Below, piece by piece: positions 39,479 to 46,762 of a stretch of DNA of 64,000 bases. The stretch is from positions 515,734 to 579,733 of the forward strand of contig JAUJOW010000001.1 in NCBI GenBank assembly GCA_030447445.1. Reading direction: 5' to 3'. The DNA comes from Acidimicrobiales bacterium (GTDB lineage: Bacteria; Actinomycetota; Acidimicrobiia; Acidimicrobiales; Iamiaceae). Under the pieces are notes generated by a model. That model was not told where the DNA came from and made no database searches. It saw nothing but the letters and a program-made list of their open reading frames with translations. The position numbers and the translations under genes are program-made. The stretch's first letter is position 1; the number at the start of each line of letters is the position of its first letter.

Positions 39479-39493
39479 TGCGGCTTCGCCGCA
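39479..39493. terminator. Short hairpin between convergent genes
   Basis: TGCGGC-TTC-GCCGCA, a perfect 6-bp stem in the gap between the lipoprotein (+) and rnhB (-). Suitable as a bidirectional terminator; no T-run. Confidence 0.45.
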
Positions 39494-39538
39494 ACACGCG
39501 CCGTGCTCGATGGAGGCCTCGCCTATCGGCTCGGCCTC

Positions 39539-40240
39539 TCAGGTGAACAGGGTGCCCTGCGGGTCGGGCGGCAGGACCCGGTGCAGCCCGCTCCAGGGCA
39601 GGGTGTCCATGAACACCCACGTCCGACGGTGGATGGCGCTGGGGCCGAGGCCCCGCAGGGCGACCTTGTGGCGGGGGCACGGGTAGCCCTTGTTGGCCTC
39701 GAAGTCATAGCCGGGGTAGTGCTCGGCCTCGGCTCGCATGATCCGGTCCCGGCTGACCTTGGCCAGAATGGACGCCGCCGAGATCGACAGGCAGGTGGCG
39801 TCGCCCTTCACGATCCGCCGGCTGATCCCCCCGCCCACGAAGTCCCAGTTGCCGTCCACCAGCACCTGGTCGGGCACCACCCCGAGCCCGGCGATGGCCC
39901 GGCGGGCGGCCAGGCGTTGGGCGGCGGACATGCCCAGCTCGTCGCACTCGGCCTGGGTGGCGTGGCCCACCGCCCACGCCGCGCACCACCCGGCGATCCG
40001 GTCGAACAGGGCCTCCCGCTCCAGCTCGCTGAGCAGCTTCGAGTCCCGCACCTTGTTCACCCGCCGGTCACGGGGCAGCACGGCGGCGCCGACGGTGAGC
40101 GGACCGGCCCACGAGCCGCGGCCCACCTCGTCGACCCCGACCACCACGTCGTGGCCGTCGTGCCAGAGCGCCCGCTCCACCGACAGCCCGGGAGCGGCCC
40201 GCTTCAGCGCCTTGCGAAGCGTGGGGGCGGTCGCCGGCAT
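39539..40240 (-). CDS. rnhB: Ribonuclease HII
   Basis: 233 residues. The active site is VVVGVDEVGRGSWAGPLTVG (Asp-Glu), then VLVDGNWDFVGG and KGDATCLSISAASILAKVSR with further acidic residues and the conserved SAASILAKV. It removes RNA from DNA-RNA hybrids and single ribonucleotides. It diverges from the repeat-protein gene at 40273 with only 32 bases between starts. Confidence 0.96.
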   Translation of the reverse strand: MPATAPTLRKALKRAAPGLSVERALWHDGHDVVVGVDEVGRGSWAGPLTVGAAVLPRDRRVNKVRDSKLLSELEREALFDRIAGWCAAWAVGHATQAECDELGMSAAQRLAARRAIAGLGVVPDQVLVDGNWDFVGGGISRRIVKGDATCLSISAASILAKVSRDRIMRAEAEHYPGYDFEANKGYPCPRHKVALRGLGPSAIHRRTWVFMDTLPWSGLHRVLPPDPQGTLFT

Positions 40241-40272
40241 CGCCGAAGGCTAGATCGTTACCCTGGCCGGTC

Positions 40273-40728
40273 ATGAGCTCCTCCCCCGCCGCCGTCGTCC
40301 GTGGTCGAGTCGACCGCGGTTGGGTCGACGAACACGGCTCGATCGCGTCGATCGACTCCCGACGCTCGCTGCTCTCGACGGACAGCGACCTGTCGGTGCT
40401 GTCGGCCGGCGCCATGCTCTCGATCGGCTCAGCCGGGTCCATCCTGTCGATCGGGTCGGCGGGGTCGATGCTCTCGATCGGGTCGGCCGGGTCCATCCTG
40501 TCCATCGGCTCGGCCGGCAGCATTCTGTCCATCGGCTCGGCCGGGTCCATCCTGTCCATCGGGTCGGCCGGGAGCATCCTTTCGCGGCACTCGGCCGGAT
40601 CCCTCCTGTCCCGCTCCCGTCACCGCGACGCCGGCGAGGCCGTCCGGGCGACGGTGGACGGGCTGGCCACCGCCGGCGCCCTGGCCGCCCTGGGAGTGGT
40701 GGTCGTCGGAGCCCTCTCCTCCCGCTGA
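40273..40728 (+). CDS. SAGSILSIG-repeat protein with C-terminal membrane helix
   Basis: 151 residues. After ~43 residues of Ser-rich lead (IASIDSRRSLLSTDSDLSVL) come eight tandem nine-residue repeats of consensus S-A-G-S-I-L-S-I-G (residues 44-115, bases 40402-40617, 27-bp units). A short basic bridge and one hydrophobic helix (GLATAGALAALGVVVVGALS) follow. No signal peptide, so the repeats probably stay on the cytosolic side. The regular alternation of Ser, Ile/Leu and Gly suggests a beta-solenoid. No domain name is known to me. Confidence 0.7.
   Translation: MSSSPAAVVRGRVDRGWVDEHGSIASIDSRRSLLSTDSDLSVLSAGAMLSIGSAGSILSIGSAGSMLSIGSAGSILSIGSAGSILSIGSAGSILSIGSAGSILSRHSAGSLLSRSRHRDAGEAVRATVDGLATAGALAALGVVVVGALSSR
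40402..40617 (+). repeat. 27-bp tandem repeat array (coding)
   Basis: Eight head-to-tail units such as TCGGCCGGGTCCATCCTG plus TCCATCGGC encode the SAGSILSIG repeats. Third positions vary between units (GGG/GGC, TCG/TCC), so the protein sequence is conserved more than the DNA, pointing to selection on the peptide. Confidence 0.85.
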
Positions 40729-40750
40729 CCGCCGGGCTACCGACCGCCGC

Positions 40751-41755
40751 TCAGCGAAGGTCGACGCCGGGCTGGCCGGCCACGACCTCGCCGATCACGG
40801 TGAACCCGGCCGCCACCAAACCGTCGACGGCGGCCCCGTCGACGGTGGCCAGCAACCCGCCCGAGGTCTGGGGGTCGTGGGCGAGAGCGTCGAGGGCGAC
40901 CGGCGCCTTGCTCATCACCCGGCCGGTGAGGTGGGCCCGGTTGCGGGCGTCACCGCCGGTGCGCACGCCGGCCTCGGCCGCTTCGAGGGCACCGGCATGC
41001 AGGGGCACGGTGGCGGTGTCGATCACCAGGCGGGCGCCGGAGCGCTCGGCCACCTCCCACCCGTGACCGGCCAGCCCGAAGCCGGTCACGTCGGTCACGG
41101 CGCCGACGGCGGCGCCGAGGGCCACCAACCTCTCGGAGGCCTCCCGGTTCAGCCGCCGCATCCAACCGATGGCCGTCGCCTTGGCGTCGTCGTCGGTGGC
41201 CGCCAGCACGATCCCGGTGCCGATCGGCTTGGACAGCACGAGGGCCTGGCCGGCCCGCGCCGCGCCCTTGGTCAGCACTCGATCGGGATGGACCAGGCCC
41301 TGGACGGCCAGCCCGAAGATCGGCTCTTCGCTGCGGATGGTGTGGCCGCCGGCCACCGTGCCCCCGGCGGCGACCACCACCTCCGCGGCAGCGGCGAACA
41401 CCGCGGCCACCGCCTCGGTGGGAAGGTGCTCGGGGAAGGCGGCCACGTTGAGGGCGAGCACGACCCGGCCGCCCATGGCGAACACGTCGCTGCAGGCGTT
41501 GGCGGCGGCGATGGCCCCGAAGTCGGCCGGGTCGTCGACCAGCGGCGGGAAGAAGTCCGTGGTCGACACCAACGCCACCTCGTCGGACACCCGGTAGACG
41601 GCGGCGTCGTCGAACGGCGCCAACCCGACGAGCAGGGCGGGATCGGCGCCTTCGGCCAGCTCGCTCACCAGCGCGGCCAAAGGGGCCGCCCCCCACTTGG
41701 CGGCACACCCTCCGCAGGCGGTCCACTCGGTGAGGCGCACGGCGGTGTCGGTCAT
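40751..41755 (-). CDS. selD: Selenide, water dikinase (selenophosphate synthase)
   Basis: 334 residues. The catalytic Cys/Lys motif is TACGGCAAKWG (cysteine, not selenocysteine), then DDAAVY, TTDFFPPLVDDPADFG and GGHTIRSEEPIFG of the AIRS-like fold. It makes selenophosphate from selenide and ATP for selenocysteine or 2-selenouridine. selA, selB or ybbB are not in this window. ATG at 41755 begins the conserved domain; the longer open frame upstream overlaps the divergent gene. Confidence 0.93.
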   Translation of the reverse strand: MTDTAVRLTEWTACGGCAAKWGAAPLAALVSELAEGADPALLVGLAPFDDAAVYRVSDEVALVSTTDFFPPLVDDPADFGAIAAANACSDVFAMGGRVVLALNVAAFPEHLPTEAVAAVFAAAAEVVVAAGGTVAGGHTIRSEEPIFGLAVQGLVHPDRVLTKGAARAGQALVLSKPIGTGIVLAATDDDAKATAIGWMRRLNREASERLVALGAAVGAVTDVTGFGLAGHGWEVAERSGARLVIDTATVPLHAGALEAAEAGVRTGGDARNRAHLTGRVMSKAPVALDALAHDPQTSGGLLATVDGAAVDGLVAAGFTVIGEVVAGQPGVDLR

Positions 41756-41825
41756 GGAGGCCGAGCGTACGGGCGTGGCCGCACGCCCGTCGTCGCGGGG
41801 AGGCGTGGCTCTAGGCTCGGCCCTG

Positions 41826-42053
41826 ATGGCCGACGCCGCCGAGCCAGTCGCCGACCGGGGCAGCCTGTCGCCGGGGACCGACGTCGAGGTGCGGACGGCG
41901 TTCGAGCGCGAGTGGGCGCGGGGGTTCGAGGTGGAAGAACGCACCGACACCGGCTATCGGCTGCGGCGGAGCTCGGACGGGGCGCTCCTCCCGGTCGTCT
42001 TCCCCTTCGATGACGTGCGTCGGGCCCGCAAGGGTTCGATGTGGTGGTTCTGA
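41826..42053 (+). CDS. Small conserved hypothetical protein
   Basis: 75 residues starting MADAAEPVADRGSLSPGTDV. The body EVRTAFEREWARGFEVEERT and YRLRRSSDGALLPVVFPFDD VR are typical of a small actinobacterial family with no assigned role. Divergent from selD across a 70-bp gap that should hold both promoters. Confidence 0.65.
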   Translation: MADAAEPVADRGSLSPGTDVEVRTAFEREWARGFEVEERTDTGYRLRRSSDGALLPVVFPFDDVRRARKGSMWWF

Positions 42054-42060
42054 GCCGACC

Positions 42061-42360
42061 TCAGCCGCTGGTGCCGGCGCCCAACGACTCGATGAAGGTC
42101 TCGATGTCGATGGCCTGGAGGGTGAGGGTCTTGAGCGTGCCTCGGGCGGCGAGCGTGGTCGCCACCTTGGCCATGGTGACCGCGTCGGGCGCCTCGAGGA
42201 TGTTGAGGAAGTCCCACTGACCGAGCAAGGCGTACTGCTCGACCACCCGCACGCCCATGGACTCGACGTCGGCGTTCACCTCACGGAGGCGAGCCGGGTT
42301 CTCGCGCAGGCGGGCGCTGCCGTCGGGACCGAGGGTGGAGAGCATCACGAAGGTCGGCAT
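42061..42360 (-). CDS. GYD-domain protein
   Basis: 99 residues: MPTFVMLSTLGPDG, VVEQYALLGQWDFLNILEAP and the tail GTLKTLTLQAIDIETFIESL. This is the GYD alpha/beta barrel-like domain (with the G-x-W/Y-D core as GQWD). Function not established in the family. Confidence 0.82.
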   Translation of the reverse strand: MPTFVMLSTLGPDGSARLRENPARLREVNADVESMGVRVVEQYALLGQWDFLNILEAPDAVTMAKVATTLAARGTLKTLTLQAIDIETFIESLGAGTSG

Positions 42361-42371
42361 GGACTGCGACC

Positions 42372-42809
42372 CTACCCGGCGTCACCGCCAGCCCCCTCGA
42401 GCCGGTCGATGGCCGAGCGCTCATCGGCGTCGACCTCGGTGCCGAGGAAGGCGTCGAGGATCTCGCCTGCCACCTCGGCCGACGTGAGCCGGAGGCCGAG
42501 GGCCACCACGTTGGCGTCGTTCCAGCGGCGGGCGCCGGTGGCGGTGGCGGCGTCGGTGCACAACGCCGCTCGTACGCCGGGCACCTTGTTGGCCGCCATC
42601 GAGACGCCGGTGCCGGTGTAGCAGCACACCACGCCCCGGTCGGCGCCACCGCCGGCCACCGCCTCCCCGACCGCCCGGCCCGCCTCGGGCCACGGATCAC
42701 CTTCGGCCACCACGACCACCTCGTGGCCGGTGGTCCGCAGCCGGGCCTGCACGGCGTCGGTCACTGCCGTGGCCTCGTCGGTGCCGAAGGCGATGCGCAT
42801 CGTGGCCAC
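42372..42809 (-). CDS. rpiB: RpiB/LacA/LacB-family sugar-phosphate isomerase
   Basis: 145 residues: MRIAFGTDEATAVTDAVQAR, GVVCCYTGTGVSMAANKVPG with the active-site Cys and GTGxGMAxNK-type loop, ALCTDAATATGARRWNDANV and LGLRLTSAEVAGEILDAFL. Isomerises ribose-5-phosphate or a related sugar phosphate. The usual catalytic threonine/His environment is only partly conserved, so the substrate may differ. Confidence 0.83.
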   Translation of the reverse strand: MATMRIAFGTDEATAVTDAVQARLRTTGHEVVVVAEGDPWPEAGRAVGEAVAGGGADRGVVCCYTGTGVSMAANKVPGVRAALCTDAATATGARRWNDANVVALGLRLTSAEVAGEILDAFLGTEVDADERSAIDRLEGAGGDAG

Positions 42810-43688
42810 CTACCCGGCGAGCGCGGCCGGGATCGGGGCGCCGACCTCGACGGGCACGAGGGCGGCCGTGCACGGTGAGCCGGTGGAGAAGCGGGCTCGG
42901 GGTGGGGCGCCGGCGGGCAGCTCGGCGACCATGGACGCCGTCGTGGCCTCGACTCCGTCGACGTGCATGCACACCGTCCACCCGTCGCTCCCGCCGACGT
43001 GGCTGCGCAGGTGGGCCTCGAGCGATCCGGCCGTGACCGGCTCGTGGGCCAACACGGCTCGGGAGGCGTCGAGGCGAGGGTCGACCAGGGTGTCCGTCGG
43101 CTGGCGGGGGTGGCGGTGCTCGGCGTCGAAGGCGGCGATGGTGGTGCGGTTGGAGATGGCCCGCGTGCGCTCGACGGCCTCGGCCGCCCAGGTGGCCCCG
43201 GAGGTCTCGACCACGAACGCAGCGGTCGGATCAGCCACCAGCAACGAAGACCAGTACGGCCGGTGTTCACCGGCGTGACCCGAACCGCCCTGGCCGTGGC
43301 CTTCGAGCAGGGCGCCGACGACCTCCACGGCCTCGGCCGCAGTGATGGCCCGCTCGAGGCAGAGGCGCACGAGGTCCATGCCGGTGAGGGCGTCGGGGAA
43401 GGGGCGAGGGTCGAGGGTGGTGTAGATGGTGGCGTTGCCGGCGGCCACCCCGGCTTCGTTCACCCCGTGCTCGACCCCCCACATCCACGCCGGCCGGGAC
43501 CCCACGAAGCCGACCGTCTCACCGGCCCGGCCGGGGATGCTGAGGTAGGTGGTGGCGGTCACGGCCTCCCGACGGGGTGGCTGCCACTCCACCACCTGCA
43601 CCTCGTGGGGTGGCCGGTCGCTGTTCTTGGCGAACAACGTGACGCCGTCAGCGGTGGCCGGCCCGAGCGCGCACAGCACGTCACACAC
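42810..43688 (-). CDS. C69-family/secernin-like peptidase
   Basis: About 292 residues. VCDVLCALGPATADGVTLFA and KNSDRPPHEVQVVEWQPP are the secernin/dipeptidase Ntn-hydrolase start, with the cysteine directly after a GTG codon at 43688, which after Met removal would expose the catalytic Cys. Other conserved blocks are GAWMWGVEHGVNEAGVAAGN-like and AISNRTTIAAFDAEH. A GTG at 43721 is the alternative start. It sits in tandem with the RpiB-like and GYD genes. Confidence 0.82.
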   Translation of the reverse strand: MCDVLCALGPATADGVTLFAKNSDRPPHEVQVVEWQPPRREAVTATTYLSIPGRAGETVGFVGSRPAWMWGVEHGVNEAGVAAGNATIYTTLDPRPFPDALTGMDLVRLCLERAITAAEAVEVVGALLEGHGQGGSGHAGEHRPYWSSLLVADPTAAFVVETSGATWAAEAVERTRAISNRTTIAAFDAEHRHPRQPTDTLVDPRLDASRAVLAHEPVTAGSLEAHLRSHVGGSDGWTVCMHVDGVEATTASMVAELPAGAPPRARFSTGSPCTAALVPVEVGAPIPAALAG

Positions 43689-43823
43689 GCCGTCGACAGT
43701 AGCGGCGACGGAAGCGCCCACTACGGCGAAGTGACTGTGCAGTGGGGTCCGCTATCCGGATGCAGGGGCACGGTGAGCGTCGCCACCCCGCCATACTCTC
43801 GGCGTGAGGCGGGCGCGAGGCGG

Positions 43824-44406
43824 GTGGAGGTGGGGGAACGGCGAGCGCGGCTGGCGCGACGCCACCGCCTGCGCCCGGCTGCTCGCGCCGCTGACGTGGC
43901 CGAGGCTCGACACCTTCGGGCCGGGCACGCTCGTCGACCTCAAGTGGTGGACCGGCTTGACCGTCGGCCAGGTGAAGCGGGCGCTGACCGCCATCGGTCC
44001 GACCGAGGTCGACCTCGGCGGGACGACTGGTCTCGTGAGCCCCGGCGACGACGATGCCGCCGTGGTCGACGCCGGCGATCCGGTCGAGCCGTGGGTGGCG
44101 TTGCTCCCCTCGTTGTACTCGACGGTGATGGGCTGGAAGGAGCGTCACTGGTACCTCGGCGACCACGGTCCCGCCCTGTTCGACACCAACGGCAACGCCG
44201 GGCCGACCGTTTGGTGGGACGGCCGGGTGGTCGGCGGCTGGGCCCAACGCCAGGACGGCGAGATCGTCGTCCGTCTCCTCGAGGACGTTGGTGCCGACGC
44301 CCGTGCGGCGGCCGAGGCCGAGGCCGAGGCGGTGGCGGCCTGGCTCGGGCCGGTGCGGTTCACCCCGCGGTTCCCCACCCCGCTCGAGCGGCAGCTCGCC
44401 ACATAG
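43824..44406 (+). pseudogene. AlkZ-like winged-helix DNA glycosylase with internal deletion
   Basis: The C-terminal ~170 residues (GTLVDLKWWTGLTVGQVKRA, STVMGWKERHWYLGDHGPAL, FDTNGNAGPTVWWDGRVVGG) match the winged-helix AlkZ/HTH_42 family, normally ~370 residues. From a GTG at 43824 another frame reads VEVGERRARLARRHRLRPAA RAADVAEA, the usual N-terminus. The ~190 residues between are missing and the joint near 43905-43915 is out of frame. The 200-codon frame from 43804 therefore begins with out-of-frame sequence. Confidence 0.75.
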
Positions 44407-44421
44407 GCACGGTGGCCCGAA

Positions 44422-45219
44422 CTAGATGAACTGGACGATCGGCCAGCCTTCGGCGGTGGCCACGGCCCGCAGCCGCCGGTCGGGGTTGATGGCGACCGGA
44501 CGACCACAGGCCCGCAGCAACGGGATGTCCGAGGCCGAGTCGGCGTAGGCCCACGCCGAGGACAGGTCGACGCTGTCCAGCGCGTCGCGGAGCCGGGCCA
44601 GCTTGCCCGGCCCGTAGCAGAAGGGGCCGTCGAGGCGCCCGGTGAGCAGACCGTCGGTCACCTCGCCGCGCGTGCCGATGCCCCGGTCGCAGCCGAGGGC
44701 GGCGCTCACGGCGTCGACCAGCTCCTGGGGGCTGGCCGAGAGCACGACGAGGAGGTCCCCGGCCCGGCGGTGCAGCTCGATGATGGATCGGGCCGAGGGT
44801 CGCACGGTCGCCGCCAGGCCGGCGGCGACGTCGCCAGCCAACGCCCGGACCTGTGCGTGATCCAGGCCCGAGACGGCCTGCAGAGCCCGTTCCCGGAGCC
44901 GATCGACCTCGGCGTCGCTGGCCCCTCGTCGGGTGAAGCGGGCCTGGCGGAGCGCGGCGGTGGCCAGGCGCCGTCGAGGCAGCAGGCCCGCAGCCACGAG
45001 CGCCCGCCCCAGCGCCGGCAAGCTGGAACCGGGCAGCAACGTGCGGTCGAGGTCGAACACGGCCAGGCCCGTGCCCGGCCGAGGGATGGCCGGTGGCGTG
45101 GCCCGCGCCGACAACGCCCCTTCAGTGGCCATGGCACCAGTGAACACCGCTCGGGCGGCGGCACGACGGACGCCGCCCGAGCGTGGGGTGAACAGCGACC
45201 GAACCATCTCGGTCGCCAC
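44422..45219 (-). CDS. HAD-IB family phosphatase (SerB-like)
   Basis: 265 residues. AVFDLDRTLLPGSSLPAL holds the nucleophile Asp, LLVVLSASPQELVDAV motif II, the conserved Lys lies in PFCYGPGKLARLRD, and WAYADSASDIPLLRACG is motif IV. HAD-IB enzymes include phosphoserine and lysophosphatidate phosphatases; substrate unknown. The first ~45 residues are basic and not conserved, so a later start is possible. Confidence 0.88.
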   Translation of the reverse strand: MATEMVRSLFTPRSGGVRRAAARAVFTGAMATEGALSARATPPAIPRPGTGLAVFDLDRTLLPGSSLPALGRALVAAGLLPRRRLATAALRQARFTRRGASDAEVDRLRERALQAVSGLDHAQVRALAGDVAAGLAATVRPSARSIIELHRRAGDLLVVLSASPQELVDAVSAALGCDRGIGTRGEVTDGLLTGRLDGPFCYGPGKLARLRDALDSVDLSSAWAYADSASDIPLLRACGRPVAINPDRRLRAVATAEGWPIVQFI

Positions 45220-45259
45220 ATCGCCCCGCTCGTCGGCTCTCCGACGCTGACCGCGCGCT

Positions 45260-45276
45260 TACGTCCGCTTTCCGGA
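45260..45276. promoter_or_regulatory. Palindrome in divergent promoter region
   Basis: CGTCCG-CTTTC-CGGACG, a perfect 6-bp inverted repeat in the 151-bp gap between the divergent HAD phosphatase and metallopeptidase genes; candidate operator. Binding protein unknown. Confidence 0.4.
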
Positions 45277-45370
45277 CGCTGAGGCACAGTCACCGGCCAC
45301 CCACCCACCGTGCACAACGCCGCACAAGTAGGGTCGGACGCCGATCCGCACGCCAGGAAGGACCACGCCG

Positions 45371-46714
45371 GTGAGCTCGACCCGACGGCCTCGGCCCCAC
45401 CCGGTGCTCGCCACCCTCACGACCCTCGTCACGCTCTTGGCCCTGTTCACCGCCGCCTGCGGCGTCTCCGACGACAGCGTGGCCATGGGGGGGTCCGGCT
45501 CGTCCGACGGGACGCAGCCGATCGACCCACCGCCTACCACCGCGCCCCCCACCACCCAGGACCCCCTCGATGACGGCGAACGGTTGGAGTTGGTCGCCGC
45601 CGACGTCGAGGACTACTGGGACGAGGCGCTCGAGGACGTCTACGACACCGACTACGAGCCGCTCGACCCCGACCGCATCGTGGCCGCCACCTCCGACGAC
45701 ACCGACCTGCCCACCTGCGACGGCGAGGAGATCACCTACGACCTCGTGGAGGGCAACGCCTTCGCCGCCCCCTGCCCCGAGGGCATCGTCGTGGTGTGGG
45801 ACGACGAGGAGCTGATCCCCGCGCTCGACGACCGCTTCGGACCGGTGGCGGCGGCGGTGGTCGTGGCCCACGAATGGGGCCACGTGGCCCAGTTCCAGGC
45901 CGGCGTCGAGTCCTCCGACGTGATCATCGAACAGCAGGCCGACTGCTTCGCCGGGGCCTGGCTGGCCGACTTCCTCGAGGACCCGGGGAGCCTCGACGAG
46001 GTGGCCGAGGCCAACCCGCTCGACGCCTCGCTGTCCTCGGTGATCGAGTTCCGAGACGCCGTCGGCAGCTCACCGAACGAGCCCGGCGCCCACGGGCTCG
46101 GGTTCGACCGGGTCCGGGCCTTCCAGGAGGGCTTCGACCGGAGCGCTGAGTACTGCGCCGGCTACCCCGACAACCCGCCCCCGCTCGTGCAGATGCCGTT
46201 CGAGACCCCTCAGGATCTGGACAACGAGGGCAACCTGCCCCTGGAGGTCCTCGTCCCCGCCGTGGTCGAGGACCTCAACATCTTCTTCGAGGACAAGGTG
46301 GACGGGTTCGAGGGAGCGTCGGCCGAGGACGTACTGGCCGAGGACGAGACCGTCGAGCTGCTCGAGGACCTGTCCGGCCGCATCGGCGACAACGCCGCCG
46401 GCCTCGTCCTCGGGCTCATCTGGTCGGAGTTCGCGCAGAAGGCGGTCGGGGCCGACGAGGGACGAGACGAGGAGGGTCTGCTCCCCCAGCAGGCCTGTCT
46501 CACCGGCGGCTGGATGGCGTCGGTGTTCCTCGAGGGTGGGACGTCGGAGCGGGAGCTGAGCCTGTCCCCTGGCGATCTCGACGAGGCCATCCTGGCGCTG
46601 ATCGACCTGCGCCAGGCCAACGAGGACAACCGGGACGGGGCCGTGTTCGAGCTGGTGGCGTCTCTGCGCCAGGGCGTGGTCGACGGGTTCGACTCCTGCG
46701 GACTGGAGCGCTGA
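45371..46714 (+). CDS. Neutral zinc metallopeptidase lipoprotein (YpfJ-like)
   Basis: 447 residues. Signal peptide with lipobox LFTAACGVS, an acidic linker, and a metallopeptidase domain with the zinc motif VVAHEWGHVAQFQ and downstream IEQQADCFAGAWLADFLED supplying the third ligand. The C-terminal half is acidic and helical. Likely an extracytoplasmic protease of the putative neutral zinc metallopeptidase family (PF04228). Confidence 0.87.
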   Translation: MSSTRRPRPHPVLATLTTLVTLLALFTAACGVSDDSVAMGGSGSSDGTQPIDPPPTTAPPTTQDPLDDGERLELVAADVEDYWDEALEDVYDTDYEPLDPDRIVAATSDDTDLPTCDGEEITYDLVEGNAFAAPCPEGIVVVWDDEELIPALDDRFGPVAAAVVVAHEWGHVAQFQAGVESSDVIIEQQADCFAGAWLADFLEDPGSLDEVAEANPLDASLSSVIEFRDAVGSSPNEPGAHGLGFDRVRAFQEGFDRSAEYCAGYPDNPPPLVQMPFETPQDLDNEGNLPLEVLVPAVVEDLNIFFEDKVDGFEGASAEDVLAEDETVELLEDLSGRIGDNAAGLVLGLIWSEFAQKAVGADEGRDEEGLLPQQACLTGGWMASVFLEGGTSERELSLSPGDLDEAILALIDLRQANEDNRDGAVFELVASLRQGVVDGFDSCGLER

Positions 46715-46742
46715 ACCGCGCTTGGCAGGGATGGGCCCGTGA

Positions 46743-46757
46743 CTGACCTACGGTCAG
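46743..46757. promoter_or_regulatory. TetR-type palindrome before the GH38 gene
   Basis: CTGACC-TAC-GGTCAG is a perfect 6-bp inverted repeat with a three-base centre, ending six bases before the GH38 ATG. Such TGACC/GGTCA palindromes serve as operators for TetR-like regulators; position over the start would allow repression. Confidence 0.45.
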
Positions 46758-46762
46758 GACCC

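Noticed and set aside
40402-40617. CRISPR-like array
   Set aside because: The 27-bp units are directly adjacent without spacers and stay in one open frame; it is a coding tandem repeat.
46680-46700. tRNA T-arm-like string GGGTTCGACTCC
   Set aside because: It lies in the last codons of the metallopeptidase gene and has no acceptor or anticodon arm around it.
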